Assembly: GCA_031285205.1 (NCBI GenBank)
Contig: JAITWO010000038.1
Span: 1-39,293 of the forward strand
DNA from: Methanomassiliicoccaceae archaeon
GTDB taxonomy: Archaea > Thermoplasmatota > Thermoplasmata > Methanomassiliicoccales > Methanomethylophilaceae
Reading direction: 5' to 3'
Length of the DNA: 39,293 nucleotides
Made by a program: the position numbers and the translations under genes. Below are positions 1 through 5,968 of the stretch, piece by piece (positions within the stretch are counted from its first letter, which is position 1; every line of letters starts with the position of its first letter). The notes beneath the pieces are model-generated. The model did no database searches. It had not been told where the DNA came from and worked only from the letters and a program-made list of their open reading frames with translations.

Positions 1-450
1 GCCCATCTTCTGTATGAACGCCTTTGTTATTGTTTTGTCCACGGTGACAACATATTCCTTCTCGTGGGCATACCTCGACCTTATTATCCTGTTGACAAGG
101 TTGCCGTCATTGGTCATCAATATGAGGCCTTCGGAATCCTTGTCCAATCTTCCTATGGGGAATATCCTTTCTTTATGGTTCACAAAATCCACGATGTTGT
201 TCTTCTCGGCGGGGAATGATGTGCATACGATCCCGACCGGTTTATTCACTGCGATAAGGACGGCCGATGGCCTTTCGGATATACGTTTTCCGTCAATGCG
301 AACGTCCGTACCTTCGGAGACCGTCATGCCCACCGTTGCGGTCATTCCGTTAACGGTCACCCTGCCGTCCCTGACCGCATGGTCGGCCTCACGTCTTGAA
401 CAAAGGCCGGAATCGCTGATGAACTTGTTTATCCTCTTGTCCTGCTCCAC
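1..450 (-). CDS. RluF/RsuA-family 23S rRNA pseudouridine synthase (C-terminal part beyond the window)
   Basis: Read on the minus strand from a GTG at 450; the frame is closed by a TAA shortly upstream and has no ATG. The N-terminal ~60 residues are an S4 RNA-binding domain (RINKFISDSGLCSRREAD, then a GRVTVNG turn). The catalytic motif of the RsuA/RluB/RluE/RluF group follows, GRLDKDSEGLILMTNDG, with the nucleophilic Asp present. The enzyme would isomerise a specific uridine in large-subunit rRNA. The opening resembles bacterial RluF most. This family is common in bacteria and sparse in archaea, so lateral acquisition is plausible but untested. About 150 residues are visible and the rest lies left of base 1. 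The RNA target is not deducible here. Confidence 0.85.
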   Translation of the reverse strand, partial: MEQDKRINKFISDSGLCSRREADHAVRDGRVTVNGMTATVGMTVSEGTDVRIDGKRISERPSAVLIAVNKPVGIVCTSFPAEKNNIVDFVNHKERIFPIGRLDKDSEGLILMTNDGNLVNRIIRSRYAHEKEYVVTVDKTITKAFIQKMG

Positions 451-614
451 GTCAATATATTTACAGCAACGGTAATAATGTTACGCACATCCGCCGGATA
501 ATTTATATGATGTCCGTGAAAGAAAGGGAGGAACATGAATGATGATGATATTGACGATCATCCCATGCTTCCGGCAGGAACAATTCGGGCCGCATAGGCA
601 AATGGCCTGTGCTC

Positions 615-648
615 TGTGTTCAAACTTTTTTTCGAAACTCTGAACACA
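615..648. promoter_or_regulatory. Inverted repeat TGTGTTCA-N18-TGAACACA upstream of icd
   Basis: Two perfect 8-base arms lie about 33 bases upstream of the probable icd TATA box. The spacer contains a T7 run and the palindrome TTTCGAAA. It could be a regulator-binding site for icd, or a hairpin ending transcription from the left. The sequence alone does not decide between these. Confidence 0.4.
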
Positions 649-680
649 CGGAAATTGAGAGAAACGGTTCCTGACCATCA

Positions 681-688
681 TATTTAAG
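681..688 (+). promoter_or_regulatory. Probable TATA box of icd
   Basis: TATTTAAG lies about 37 bases before the icd ATG at 722. This spacing predicts a start near 709 and a leader of about a dozen bases, typical for archaeal promoters. Confidence 0.5.
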
Positions 689-721
689 AATTGTTCGCAT
701 ATCGGATGTACAGGTATTCAA

Positions 722-1945
722 ATGGCTGACGAGACCGCTATAAAGAGGGCGCAGGAGCACTTCGGGAAGCTTCTGAGGAAGCAGATGGAAAGGGTCGAGA
801 GGATGAAAGAGACAAAGGATCCCGTTGACCTATCTAAACTGAAGAAGATAATCATCGGGGTATGCGGAGGGGACGGCATAGGACCGTACATATGCGATTC
901 AGCAAGGATGGTCATGGAACATTTGCTGGCAGACCGTATAAAAAGCGGGAACATAGAGGTAAGGACGATAGACGGCCTCACCATCGAGAGGCGCGTTGAA
1001 GTTATGAAGGCGATACCTGACGACACTTTGAAAGAGCTCAGAAAATGCCACCTGATATTGAAGGGACCTACTACAACACCTAAAAAGGGGGATCCGTGGC
1101 CGAACATCGAGAGCGCCAACGTCGCCATGAGAAAGGAGTTAGACCTTTTTGCGAACGTCCGTCCCGTCAAGGTGCCCGAATTAGGGATAGATTGGATGTT
1201 CTTCCGTGAGAACACCGAGGGAAGCTACGCACTCGGAAGCGACGGAATAGATGTGAACGACGATCTCGCGATAGATTTCTGCGTTGCGACCGCACAGGGC
1301 ACCGAGAGGATAATACGCGCCGGCTTCGAGCATGCCAAGAAGAGCGGCGTCAATTACGTATCGCTTGTGACCAAGGCCAACGTCGTCAAAACGACTGACG
1401 GGAAGTTCCTGAACACTGCTGCAGAGGTCGCAAAGGACTACCCCGGAGTGAAATGGGATGACTGGTTCATTGATATAATGACCGCAAAACTTATCGATCC
1501 GTACAGAAGGAGCGATTTCAAGGTGATGGTATTGCCGAACCTGTACGGCGATATCCTTACTGATGAGGCGGCGCAGATCCAGGGCGGCGTGGGGACCGCA
1601 GGTTCCGCGAACATCGGGACCAAGTATTCGATGTTCGAGGCGATACACGGCTCCGCACCCAGGATGGTCACCGAAGGAAGGGCGCAGTACGCAGACCCGT
1701 CCAGCATGATAAAGGCGGTTGCGTTGATGTTGGGCCACATGGGCGAAACGGAAAAGGCTGGCCAACTGGAGATGGCGCTGGACATCTGCTGCCAGTTCGA
1801 GAAGAAGAAAGTGATGACCGGAAGGTCCAACGGTGCGACCGGTGACGAATTTGCGCAGTACGTGATGGACACCATTGCCAGAAAGGACCTTCAGAAGGTG
1901 TGGAACAAGTACGTCAGCGACGCCGTTGCCGCCGTCAAGAAGTGA
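722..1945 (+). CDS. icd: Isocitrate dehydrogenase (isocitrate/isopropylmalate dehydrogenase family)
   Basis: A 407-residue beta-decarboxylating dehydrogenase that would oxidise isocitrate to 2-oxoglutarate in the cytoplasm, supplying glutamate synthesis. Visible motifs are GDGIGP (about 50-55), KGPTTTP, the SANVAMR segment, RENTEGSYALG, the metal-binding NLYGDILTDEAAQ region and the cofactor-loop start HGSAPR. The S-x-N-V-A-x-R segment matches the isocitrate-recognition signature of isocitrate dehydrogenases rather than isopropylmalate dehydrogenases. A charged N-terminal extension of ~40 residues precedes the core. Arg in HGSAPR, where NAD enzymes usually carry Asp, leaves NAD versus NADP preference open. 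The gene stands alone behind its own TATA box and ends in a hairpin shared with the convergent neighbour. Confidence 0.88.
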   Translation: MADETAIKRAQEHFGKLLRKQMERVERMKETKDPVDLSKLKKIIIGVCGGDGIGPYICDSARMVMEHLLADRIKSGNIEVRTIDGLTIERRVEVMKAIPDDTLKELRKCHLILKGPTTTPKKGDPWPNIESANVAMRKELDLFANVRPVKVPELGIDWMFFRENTEGSYALGSDGIDVNDDLAIDFCVATAQGTERIIRAGFEHAKKSGVNYVSLVTKANVVKTTDGKFLNTAAEVAKDYPGVKWDDWFIDIMTAKLIDPYRRSDFKVMVLPNLYGDILTDEAAQIQGGVGTAGSANIGTKYSMFEAIHGSAPRMVTEGRAQYADPSSMIKAVALMLGHMGETEKAGQLEMALDICCQFEKKKVMTGRSNGATGDEFAQYVMDTIARKDLQKVWNKYVSDAVAAVKK

Positions 1946-1960
1946 TGCTCACGGGCATCA
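1943..1960. terminator. Bidirectional terminator hairpin between icd and the convergent small gene
   Basis: TGATGC-TCACGG-GCATCA is a perfect 6-bp stem with a 6-base loop. It overlaps both stop codons, with a short T-rich stretch just beyond on the plus strand. The geometry fits convergent transcription ends. Confidence 0.5.
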
Positions 1961-2248
1961 TAACTCTTTTATCTTCCTCAGCGAAGCTTCCGCCTGATCC
2001 CATGTATCGCACTCAAGGACATTCGAATCGAACATCGGCACCGTGATGATGCGATAATCCGCCGCGTTGCTGAACTTCAGTAAAAGTATCCTGTAACCGT
2101 CTCCGGAGAACCCTTTTTTCTTCGGATTCGAGACAACGGACGCGCCGTAATCATTCGGGAAATGGAATATCTTGTGAAAACGGTCTCCGTCCATGCAACC
2201 GCACACGCAGTCTGCGTTCAGATCGACCACATATTCCTCTAATCCCAT
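1958..2248 (-). CDS. Small conserved-looking protein of unknown function (96 aa)
   Basis: The 96-residue frame starts with ATG at 2248 and converges on icd, their stops lying 13 bases apart. I do not recognise the family. It has an N-terminal CVCGC cysteine cluster (near residues 15-19), a lysine-rich turn (NPKKKGF), alternating hydrophobic strands and a helical C-terminus with a TWDQAEASLRKI segment. This suggests a small alpha/beta fold. No signal peptide or membrane segment is seen. An AT-rich, TATA-like stretch lies upstream on the minus strand (about 2270-2290). Composition resembles its neighbours and the frame fills the gap cleanly, so it is probably real. The cysteines could bind a metal, but this is a guess. 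Confidence 0.6.
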   Translation of the reverse strand: MGLEEYVVDLNADCVCGCMDGDRFHKIFHFPNDYGASVVSNPKKKGFSGDGYRILLLKFSNAADYRIITVPMFDSNVLECDTWDQAEASLRKIKEL

Positions 2249-2618
2249 ATTCAGACCACGGATATTGGATATTTATCACAGATAATAAAGATGCTGTTCA
2301 TAATCCCCTCTACAGAGAGAAGTTCTGTCACCGAACATCTATCATTTTTGAGCGAAGGACTTCACAGATAGTATTAAATATAAAGCCCTGATTCCATGCC
2401 TTTTTTTCAGGATCTGCCTTTCTTTTTCTATAGGTTGTTAACTGTTTTTTCCTATACTCCCTTTTATATACGCGCGACTTAAGGCCGATTACGATATGAC
2501 AAATATATTGGATTGACCATCCATCCATCTAATCGGATTAAATAGGGTTCTGAGGATTACTTTTGCAGATATATCACCCTTTTTGGGTGCGTATCATTCT
2601 CGCATAGGAGGAGACAAA
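2249..2618. other. Long upstream region of the corrinoid methyltransferase cluster
   Basis: About 370 AT-rich bases without a convincing gene. Several TATA-like elements occur on the plus strand: ATTAAATATAA near 2371-2381, TTTTATATA near 2462-2470 and GGATTAAATAG near 2535-2545. The last is best placed to drive the corrinoid gene. The length and repeated promoter-like motifs suggest a regulated promoter or a long leader. A 66-codon minus-strand frame here (2328-2528) is basic, low-complexity and unconvincing. Confidence 0.5.
2575..2613 (+). promoter_or_regulatory. Leader hairpin and strong Shine-Dalgarno site of the corrinoid protein gene
   Basis: CACCC-TTTTT-GGGTG (2575-2589) is a perfect short hairpin. 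It is followed by AGGAGGAG (2606-2613), five bases before a TTG start at 2619. The strong Shine-Dalgarno site decides for this TTG over the upstream in-frame TTG at 2583, which overlaps the hairpin. Confidence 0.6.
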
Positions 2619-3257
2619 TTGTCAAAAGAAGCAATACTCAACAAACTGAGCGATGCTGTTGTTAGCGGCAAACCGGATCTTGCCAAACAGGGCGCGAACG
2701 AGGCCCTCGCAGCAAAGATAGATGCACTGGATGCCATCAACGGCGGATTGGTCAAGGGGATGTCAATAGTAGGTGACAAATACGCGGCACGTCAGGTATA
2801 CCTGCCTCAGGTACTGATGTCCGCGCACACGATGTACGCCGGCCTTGACATACTTCTGCCCGCCATCCCGAAGGCGGCAATGGCCAACGTGAAGAAATGC
2901 GCCACCGCGGTCGTCGAGGGTGACGTGCATGATATCGGAAAGAACATAGTGAAGACGATGCTGACCGCGGGAGGCTTCGATGTCACGGACCTCGGAAAAG
3001 ATGTACCTATCGCATCTATAGTCAGTGACGCGAAGGCCAAGAAATGGGATATCCTCGCGCTCAGCACCCTCATGACGCCCACGATGGACGGCATGAAGGC
3101 GGCTGTGGACGGACTCATCGAGAACGGCTACAGAAAGAACGTCAAGATATGCATAGGCGGAGCACCGACCTCGCCCGCATTCGCGAAGGAGATCGGCGCT
3201 GATCACAGGGACGCGAACGCACAGGATTGCGTCGCATGGCTGAAAGAGAGGTTTTAA
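2619..3257 (+). CDS. Corrinoid methyl-carrier protein (MtaC/MtbC/MttC-like)
   Basis: A 212-residue methyltransferase corrinoid protein of the cobalamin-binding methionine-synthase fold. It would carry a methyl group on Co(III) between a substrate methyltransferase and a CoM methyltransferase. Residues 1-90 form the four-helix cap. Residues 91-212 are the Rossmann-like B12 domain with GDVHDIG (101-107; His104 would be the lower axial cobalt ligand), LST (148-150) and GGAPTS (180-185). Start TTG is chosen from the Shine-Dalgarno site at 2606-2613. The next gene follows three bases later and is a UroD-fold methyltransferase, so the two should work as a pair. Sequence alone does not tell whether the substrate is methanol, an amine, a thiol or something else. 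Confidence 0.93.
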   Translation: MSKEAILNKLSDAVVSGKPDLAKQGANEALAAKIDALDAINGGLVKGMSIVGDKYAARQVYLPQVLMSAHTMYAGLDILLPAIPKAAMANVKKCATAVVEGDVHDIGKNIVKTMLTAGGFDVTDLGKDVPIASIVSDAKAKKWDILALSTLMTPTMDGMKAAVDGLIENGYRKNVKICIGGAPTSPAFAKEIGADHRDANAQDCVAWLKERF

Positions 3258-3259
3258 AC

Positions 3260-4342
3260 ATGCCGACAAACAAGGAAATCGCATTTGCAGCAGTAATGAA
3301 TGACAAAGCCGGCGGAAGGCTCAGCACATATCCGATCGCATGCGGTGTCAACAGGAAACTCGTGAACGGTGGTATAACATATCGTGACTGGGCGCACGAC
3401 CCGAAGCTGTACGCACAGGCGTTCATCGAAGGCCAGAAGAAATTCAGCTACGACTTCGCGATCGGCCTGATGGACCTTTCCGTCATGGCGGGCGATCTCG
3501 GCGCGGGCGTCAGGATGGACGAGCAGAACACGCCGTTCGTGGACAAACCGATAGTCAACTCTGTTGAGGACTACGAAAAATTAAAGGTCCCGGACATAAA
3601 GAAAGGAAGGTCCTCGGTCATCCTTGAAGGGACCAGGATATTCTCCCAGGCGCTGAACGACCAGGTGGTAACGGCAGGGTTCATCGAGGGGCCGCTGCTC
3701 GTCCTGACCCAGGCGGCAGGCGCAGAGAGAGTGTTCATGGACATGTTCACGAACCCCTCCGCAGTTCACACCGCATTGAAGACCATGACCGCGTTCGATA
3801 CCGAGATGGTCAAAGGATTCGGCAAGACCGGATGCGTCGGGCTTGTATGGGATTACCTTTGGGCCAACTACTCCTGTCTCGGTGACAAGGAGTATGAGGA
3901 GTTCGAGGGCAAATACTGCAGGCCGCTCAACAAGCTCACGGGGACGGAGGGAATGGCCTTCGCCATCCACAGCTGCGCTGACCTTCCGCATCTGGACACC
4001 CAGATATTCGACTTCAAACCTGCCATCTACTCTATGGCCTACTACCCGCTGATCCCCGACTCGCCGTCGGCATCGGAGGCCATCGCGAAAGGATATGCGG
4101 ACAACTGTCTCCTCGCAGGACAGATCGACCCGCAGCTCTTCATCAGAGGATCCGTAGAAAAGATCACCCAGGTGACGAAAGACCTTTGTCAGGAAGTTAA
4201 GACGGCGCTCTGCAAGAAAGGCCTCGGCCCGAGGTACTGCATCGCAAGCGGCTGCGAAGTCCCGCCGGACGTGCACACCAAGATGGAGAACATCGCAGCA
4301 GTCGTCGAAACGACGAAGAAGTTCGGAAAGATCGACTGGTGA
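3260..4342 (+). CDS. UroD-fold zinc methyltransferase (MtbA/MtaA/MtsA-like methylcorrinoid:CoM methyltransferase)
   Basis: A 360-residue protein of the uroporphyrinogen-decarboxylase superfamily. In the CoM methyltransferases of this group a zinc held by His-x-Cys and a distal Cys activates the thiol; here His237, Cys239 (AIHSCAD) and Cys332 (SGCEVPP) are in place. It would move methyl groups from the upstream corrinoid protein to coenzyme M. Alternatively it could be the demethylating enzyme for an unknown substrate, since UroD-type O-demethylases share the fold. The ATG at 3260 is preferred to in-frame ATGs at 3227 and 3236 inside the previous gene. It is cotranscribed with the corrinoid gene and followed by a hairpin with a T-run. 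Confidence 0.88.
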   Translation: MPTNKEIAFAAVMNDKAGGRLSTYPIACGVNRKLVNGGITYRDWAHDPKLYAQAFIEGQKKFSYDFAIGLMDLSVMAGDLGAGVRMDEQNTPFVDKPIVNSVEDYEKLKVPDIKKGRSSVILEGTRIFSQALNDQVVTAGFIEGPLLVLTQAAGAERVFMDMFTNPSAVHTALKTMTAFDTEMVKGFGKTGCVGLVWDYLWANYSCLGDKEYEEFEGKYCRPLNKLTGTEGMAFAIHSCADLPHLDTQIFDFKPAIYSMAYYPLIPDSPSASEAIAKGYADNCLLAGQIDPQLFIRGSVEKITQVTKDLCQEVKTALCKKGLGPRYCIASGCEVPPDVHTKMENIAAVVETTKKFGKIDW

Positions 4343-4345
4343 ACT

Positions 4346-4380
4346 GAAAGCTTTGAAAGGCTTTCTCCTAAACCTTTTTT
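4346..4380 (+). terminator. Hairpin plus T-run after the methyltransferase gene
   Basis: GAAAGC (4346-4351) pairs with GCTTTC (4360-4365) over an 8-base loop. A T6 run at 4375-4380 and further pyrimidine-rich sequence follow. It may end or attenuate transcription between the corrinoid pair and the CobW gene. A TTAAAATATA element at about 4399-4408 could restart it. Confidence 0.5.
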
Positions 4381-4422
4381 ACTATCTTCTTTTATCCCTT
4401 AAAATATAGGATAGTGGATGTA

Positions 4423-5094
4423 ATGAAAGTCTCACAGATCGCAGGATTCTTAGGCAGCGGAAAAACGACCGCTGTCATGAAGATCGTTGACGAGCTCATG
4501 AAAAGGGGGCATAAGATCGCCATAGTTGTGAACGATGTGGGCGAGATAAACGTCGATGCAAAGTTCATAGAGTCGCACGGCCTGAAAGCGAAGGAGATCG
4601 CGGGAGGGTGCATATGCTGCCAGATCGCGGGAACTTTCTCTGAGACGCTGGCGAAGCTGCATGATTCCTTCAACCCGGAGATAGTGATCGTGGAGCCTTC
4701 CGGCGTCGCCATACCGTGGGGATTGAAAAGAGCGGCTGAATATTCCGAGGCAAAGGCGGACATGGTGATCGAACATGCTCCGGTGATCACGCTGGTGGAC
4801 GCGACAAGGATAGACCTTCTCGTAAAGGCCGTCAAACGGTTAGTGGAAACACAGATACGCGAGGCCGATGTGTGCTTCGTGAACAAGGTCGACACCGCAT
4901 CCGCAACAGACATCGCAAAGACGGAAAAACTGATAAAGGACATGAATCCGCGCGCTGAGATATCACATATGTCATCGGAGACCGGACTTGGCATAAAATA
5001 CGCATGCGACCTCATTGAGACGCGGGTATCGCCAAGGTATGATGAAGCGGTGGAGGAAGAGATGCTCAGGAAACAGTACAATAAGGAGGGATGA
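4423..5094 (+). CDS. Short CobW/COG0523-type metal-chaperone GTPase
   Basis: A 223-residue P-loop GTPase. It shows Walker A GFLGSGKTT (8-16), the diagnostic CxCC metal motif GGCICC (Cys63, Cys65, Cys66), EPSG (91-94) and the base-specificity motif NKVD (154-157). COG0523 proteins deliver zinc, cobalt or other metals to client enzymes, and some act in cobalamin assembly. This one is short and lacks the usual C-terminal CobW domain. That missing domain might be replaced by the His-rich protein encoded one base downstream. The ATG at 4423 is chosen because the P-loop strand starts there; an in-frame GTG at 4414 would add three residues. Likely clients are the zinc methyltransferase or the corrinoid protein, judged only from position. 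Confidence 0.85.
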   Translation: MKVSQIAGFLGSGKTTAVMKIVDELMKRGHKIAIVVNDVGEINVDAKFIESHGLKAKEIAGGCICCQIAGTFSETLAKLHDSFNPEIVIVEPSGVAIPWGLKRAAEYSEAKADMVIEHAPVITLVDATRIDLLVKAVKRLVETQIREADVCFVNKVDTASATDIAKTEKLIKDMNPRAEISHMSSETGLGIKYACDLIETRVSPRYDEAVEEEMLRKQYNKEG

Positions 5095-5095
5095 G

Positions 5096-5644
5096 ATGAG
5101 CCATCATCACGACGACCATGAGCACGATGATCATGATGATGACCATGAGCACGATGATGATCATGACGGTCACCACGGGAATCCTGCGGACGAACATGAT
5201 AAATTACATTTAGAGATACACAGGGCAGTCGACGAATTGGGGAAGTATGCGATCGACATAAACGTGGATGCTCCTATGGGGGTCTCCAAAAAGACGGTCC
5301 TGAAATTCCTTGATGACCTGATGGTCGCGGTGACCAAGAGCTGCATGGACAACGGTGCCGATCTTGTGGGTCACGTGAAATCGTTCTTCTCGAACGACGA
5401 CGGAAGCATCATGTGCTCCATTGTCGACCACCGCATCCCGACGAGGATCAAGGACCAGTTCAATTCGGAAACGATATACAAAGCAAGGTTCATGCTACAC
5501 GTGATCGTGCACGGCATATGGGATGACCATGTACGCGAAAGCACATTGGAGGTCCTTGACGGTGTCTTCGGGAAATGGAATATACCTTATGAGATAACAG
5601 CGGACCATTACGATACTGAGAAGAGCATAGCTCACCATGGCTGA
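5096..5644 (+). CDS. His/Asp-rich metal-binding protein of unknown family (182 aa)
   Basis: Starts at ATG 5096, one base after the CobW stop, with AAGGAGGG as ribosome-binding site. The first 28 residues hold 11 His and 11 Asp, in clusters such as MSHHHDDHEHDD; an 18-base DNA unit is repeated within this tail (5114 and 5141). Such tails store or hand over Ni, Zn or Co in HypB, SlyD and CobW-like proteins. The remaining ~145 residues form a folded alpha/beta domain that I do not recognise. It contains one conserved-looking Cys each near AVTKSC and DGSIMCS, and a HVIVHGIWDDH segment. It probably acts as a metal store or donor with the adjacent GTPase. Confidence 0.8.
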   Translation: MSHHHDDHEHDDHDDDHEHDDDHDGHHGNPADEHDKLHLEIHRAVDELGKYAIDINVDAPMGVSKKTVLKFLDDLMVAVTKSCMDNGADLVGHVKSFFSNDDGSIMCSIVDHRIPTRIKDQFNSETIYKARFMLHVIVHGIWDDHVRESTLEVLDGVFGKWNIPYEITADHYDTEKSIAHHG

Positions 5645-5653
5645 GGCGGTAAC

Positions 5654-5968
5654 ATGGCGGACGGATGGATGGAAGCGATGCGGAACAAGGGTTTCTCCTA
5701 TAACACCACCGCATCCCTGAAAAAATTCAAATGCCCGTACTGCGGGTTTGAATTCTCAATGATATATGCCCGCACCTTTGCATGCCAGGGCTGTTCGGAA
5801 GCATGGAAGAATTGCCCCAAGCTCAGATGCGCCAAATGCGACACCGAATTCCCGATAACCGAGACGCCGCAGGTCCATAACGAATATCAGCAGAGAAATA
5901 TCTCAGAACACATATCCCGGATAGTTGTCGATTGGAACGAATCCCAGGGAAAGAAACCGAACAGGTGA
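5654..5968 (+). CDS. Small double zinc-ribbon protein (104 aa)
   Basis: ATG at 5654 with a GAGGCGG site upstream. Three Cys pairs are visible: CPYC, CQGC and a CPKLRCAKC cluster, which would form two zinc-ribbon or rubredoxin-like knuckles between residues ~27 and 65. A FPITETPQVHNEY strand and a charged tail follow. No known enzyme signature is present. It lies nine bases after the His-rich gene and overlaps the next gene by four bases, so translation is probably coupled. A role as metal-carrying adaptor, or a zinc sensor for the cluster, is plausible but inferred. Confidence 0.75.
   Translation: MADGWMEAMRNKGFSYNTTASLKKFKCPYCGFEFSMIYARTFACQGCSEAWKNCPKLRCAKCDTEFPITETPQVHNEYQQRNISEHISRIVVDWNESQGKKPNR

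Larger units (their letters stand above)
451..721. other. Intergenic region between the pseudouridine synthase and icd
   Basis: About 270 bases with no convincing gene. A plus-strand mini-ORF at 535-597 (20 codons, ending TAG) has a good GGGAGGA ribosome-binding site at 526-532. If its TAG were read through, the frame would continue to a TAA at 685-687. An inverted repeat lies at 615-648 and the icd TATA box at 681-688; both are listed separately. Confidence 0.5.

Noticed and set aside
481-681. 66-codon minus-strand frame
   Set aside because: Low-complexity, no plausible start signal, unconvincing composition, and it covers the inverted repeat upstream of icd and part of the icd promoter region.
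2328-2528. 66-codon minus-strand frame upstream of the corrinoid gene
   Set aside because: Basic, AT-driven composition in a promoter-rich region; no family resemblance and no ribosome-binding site.
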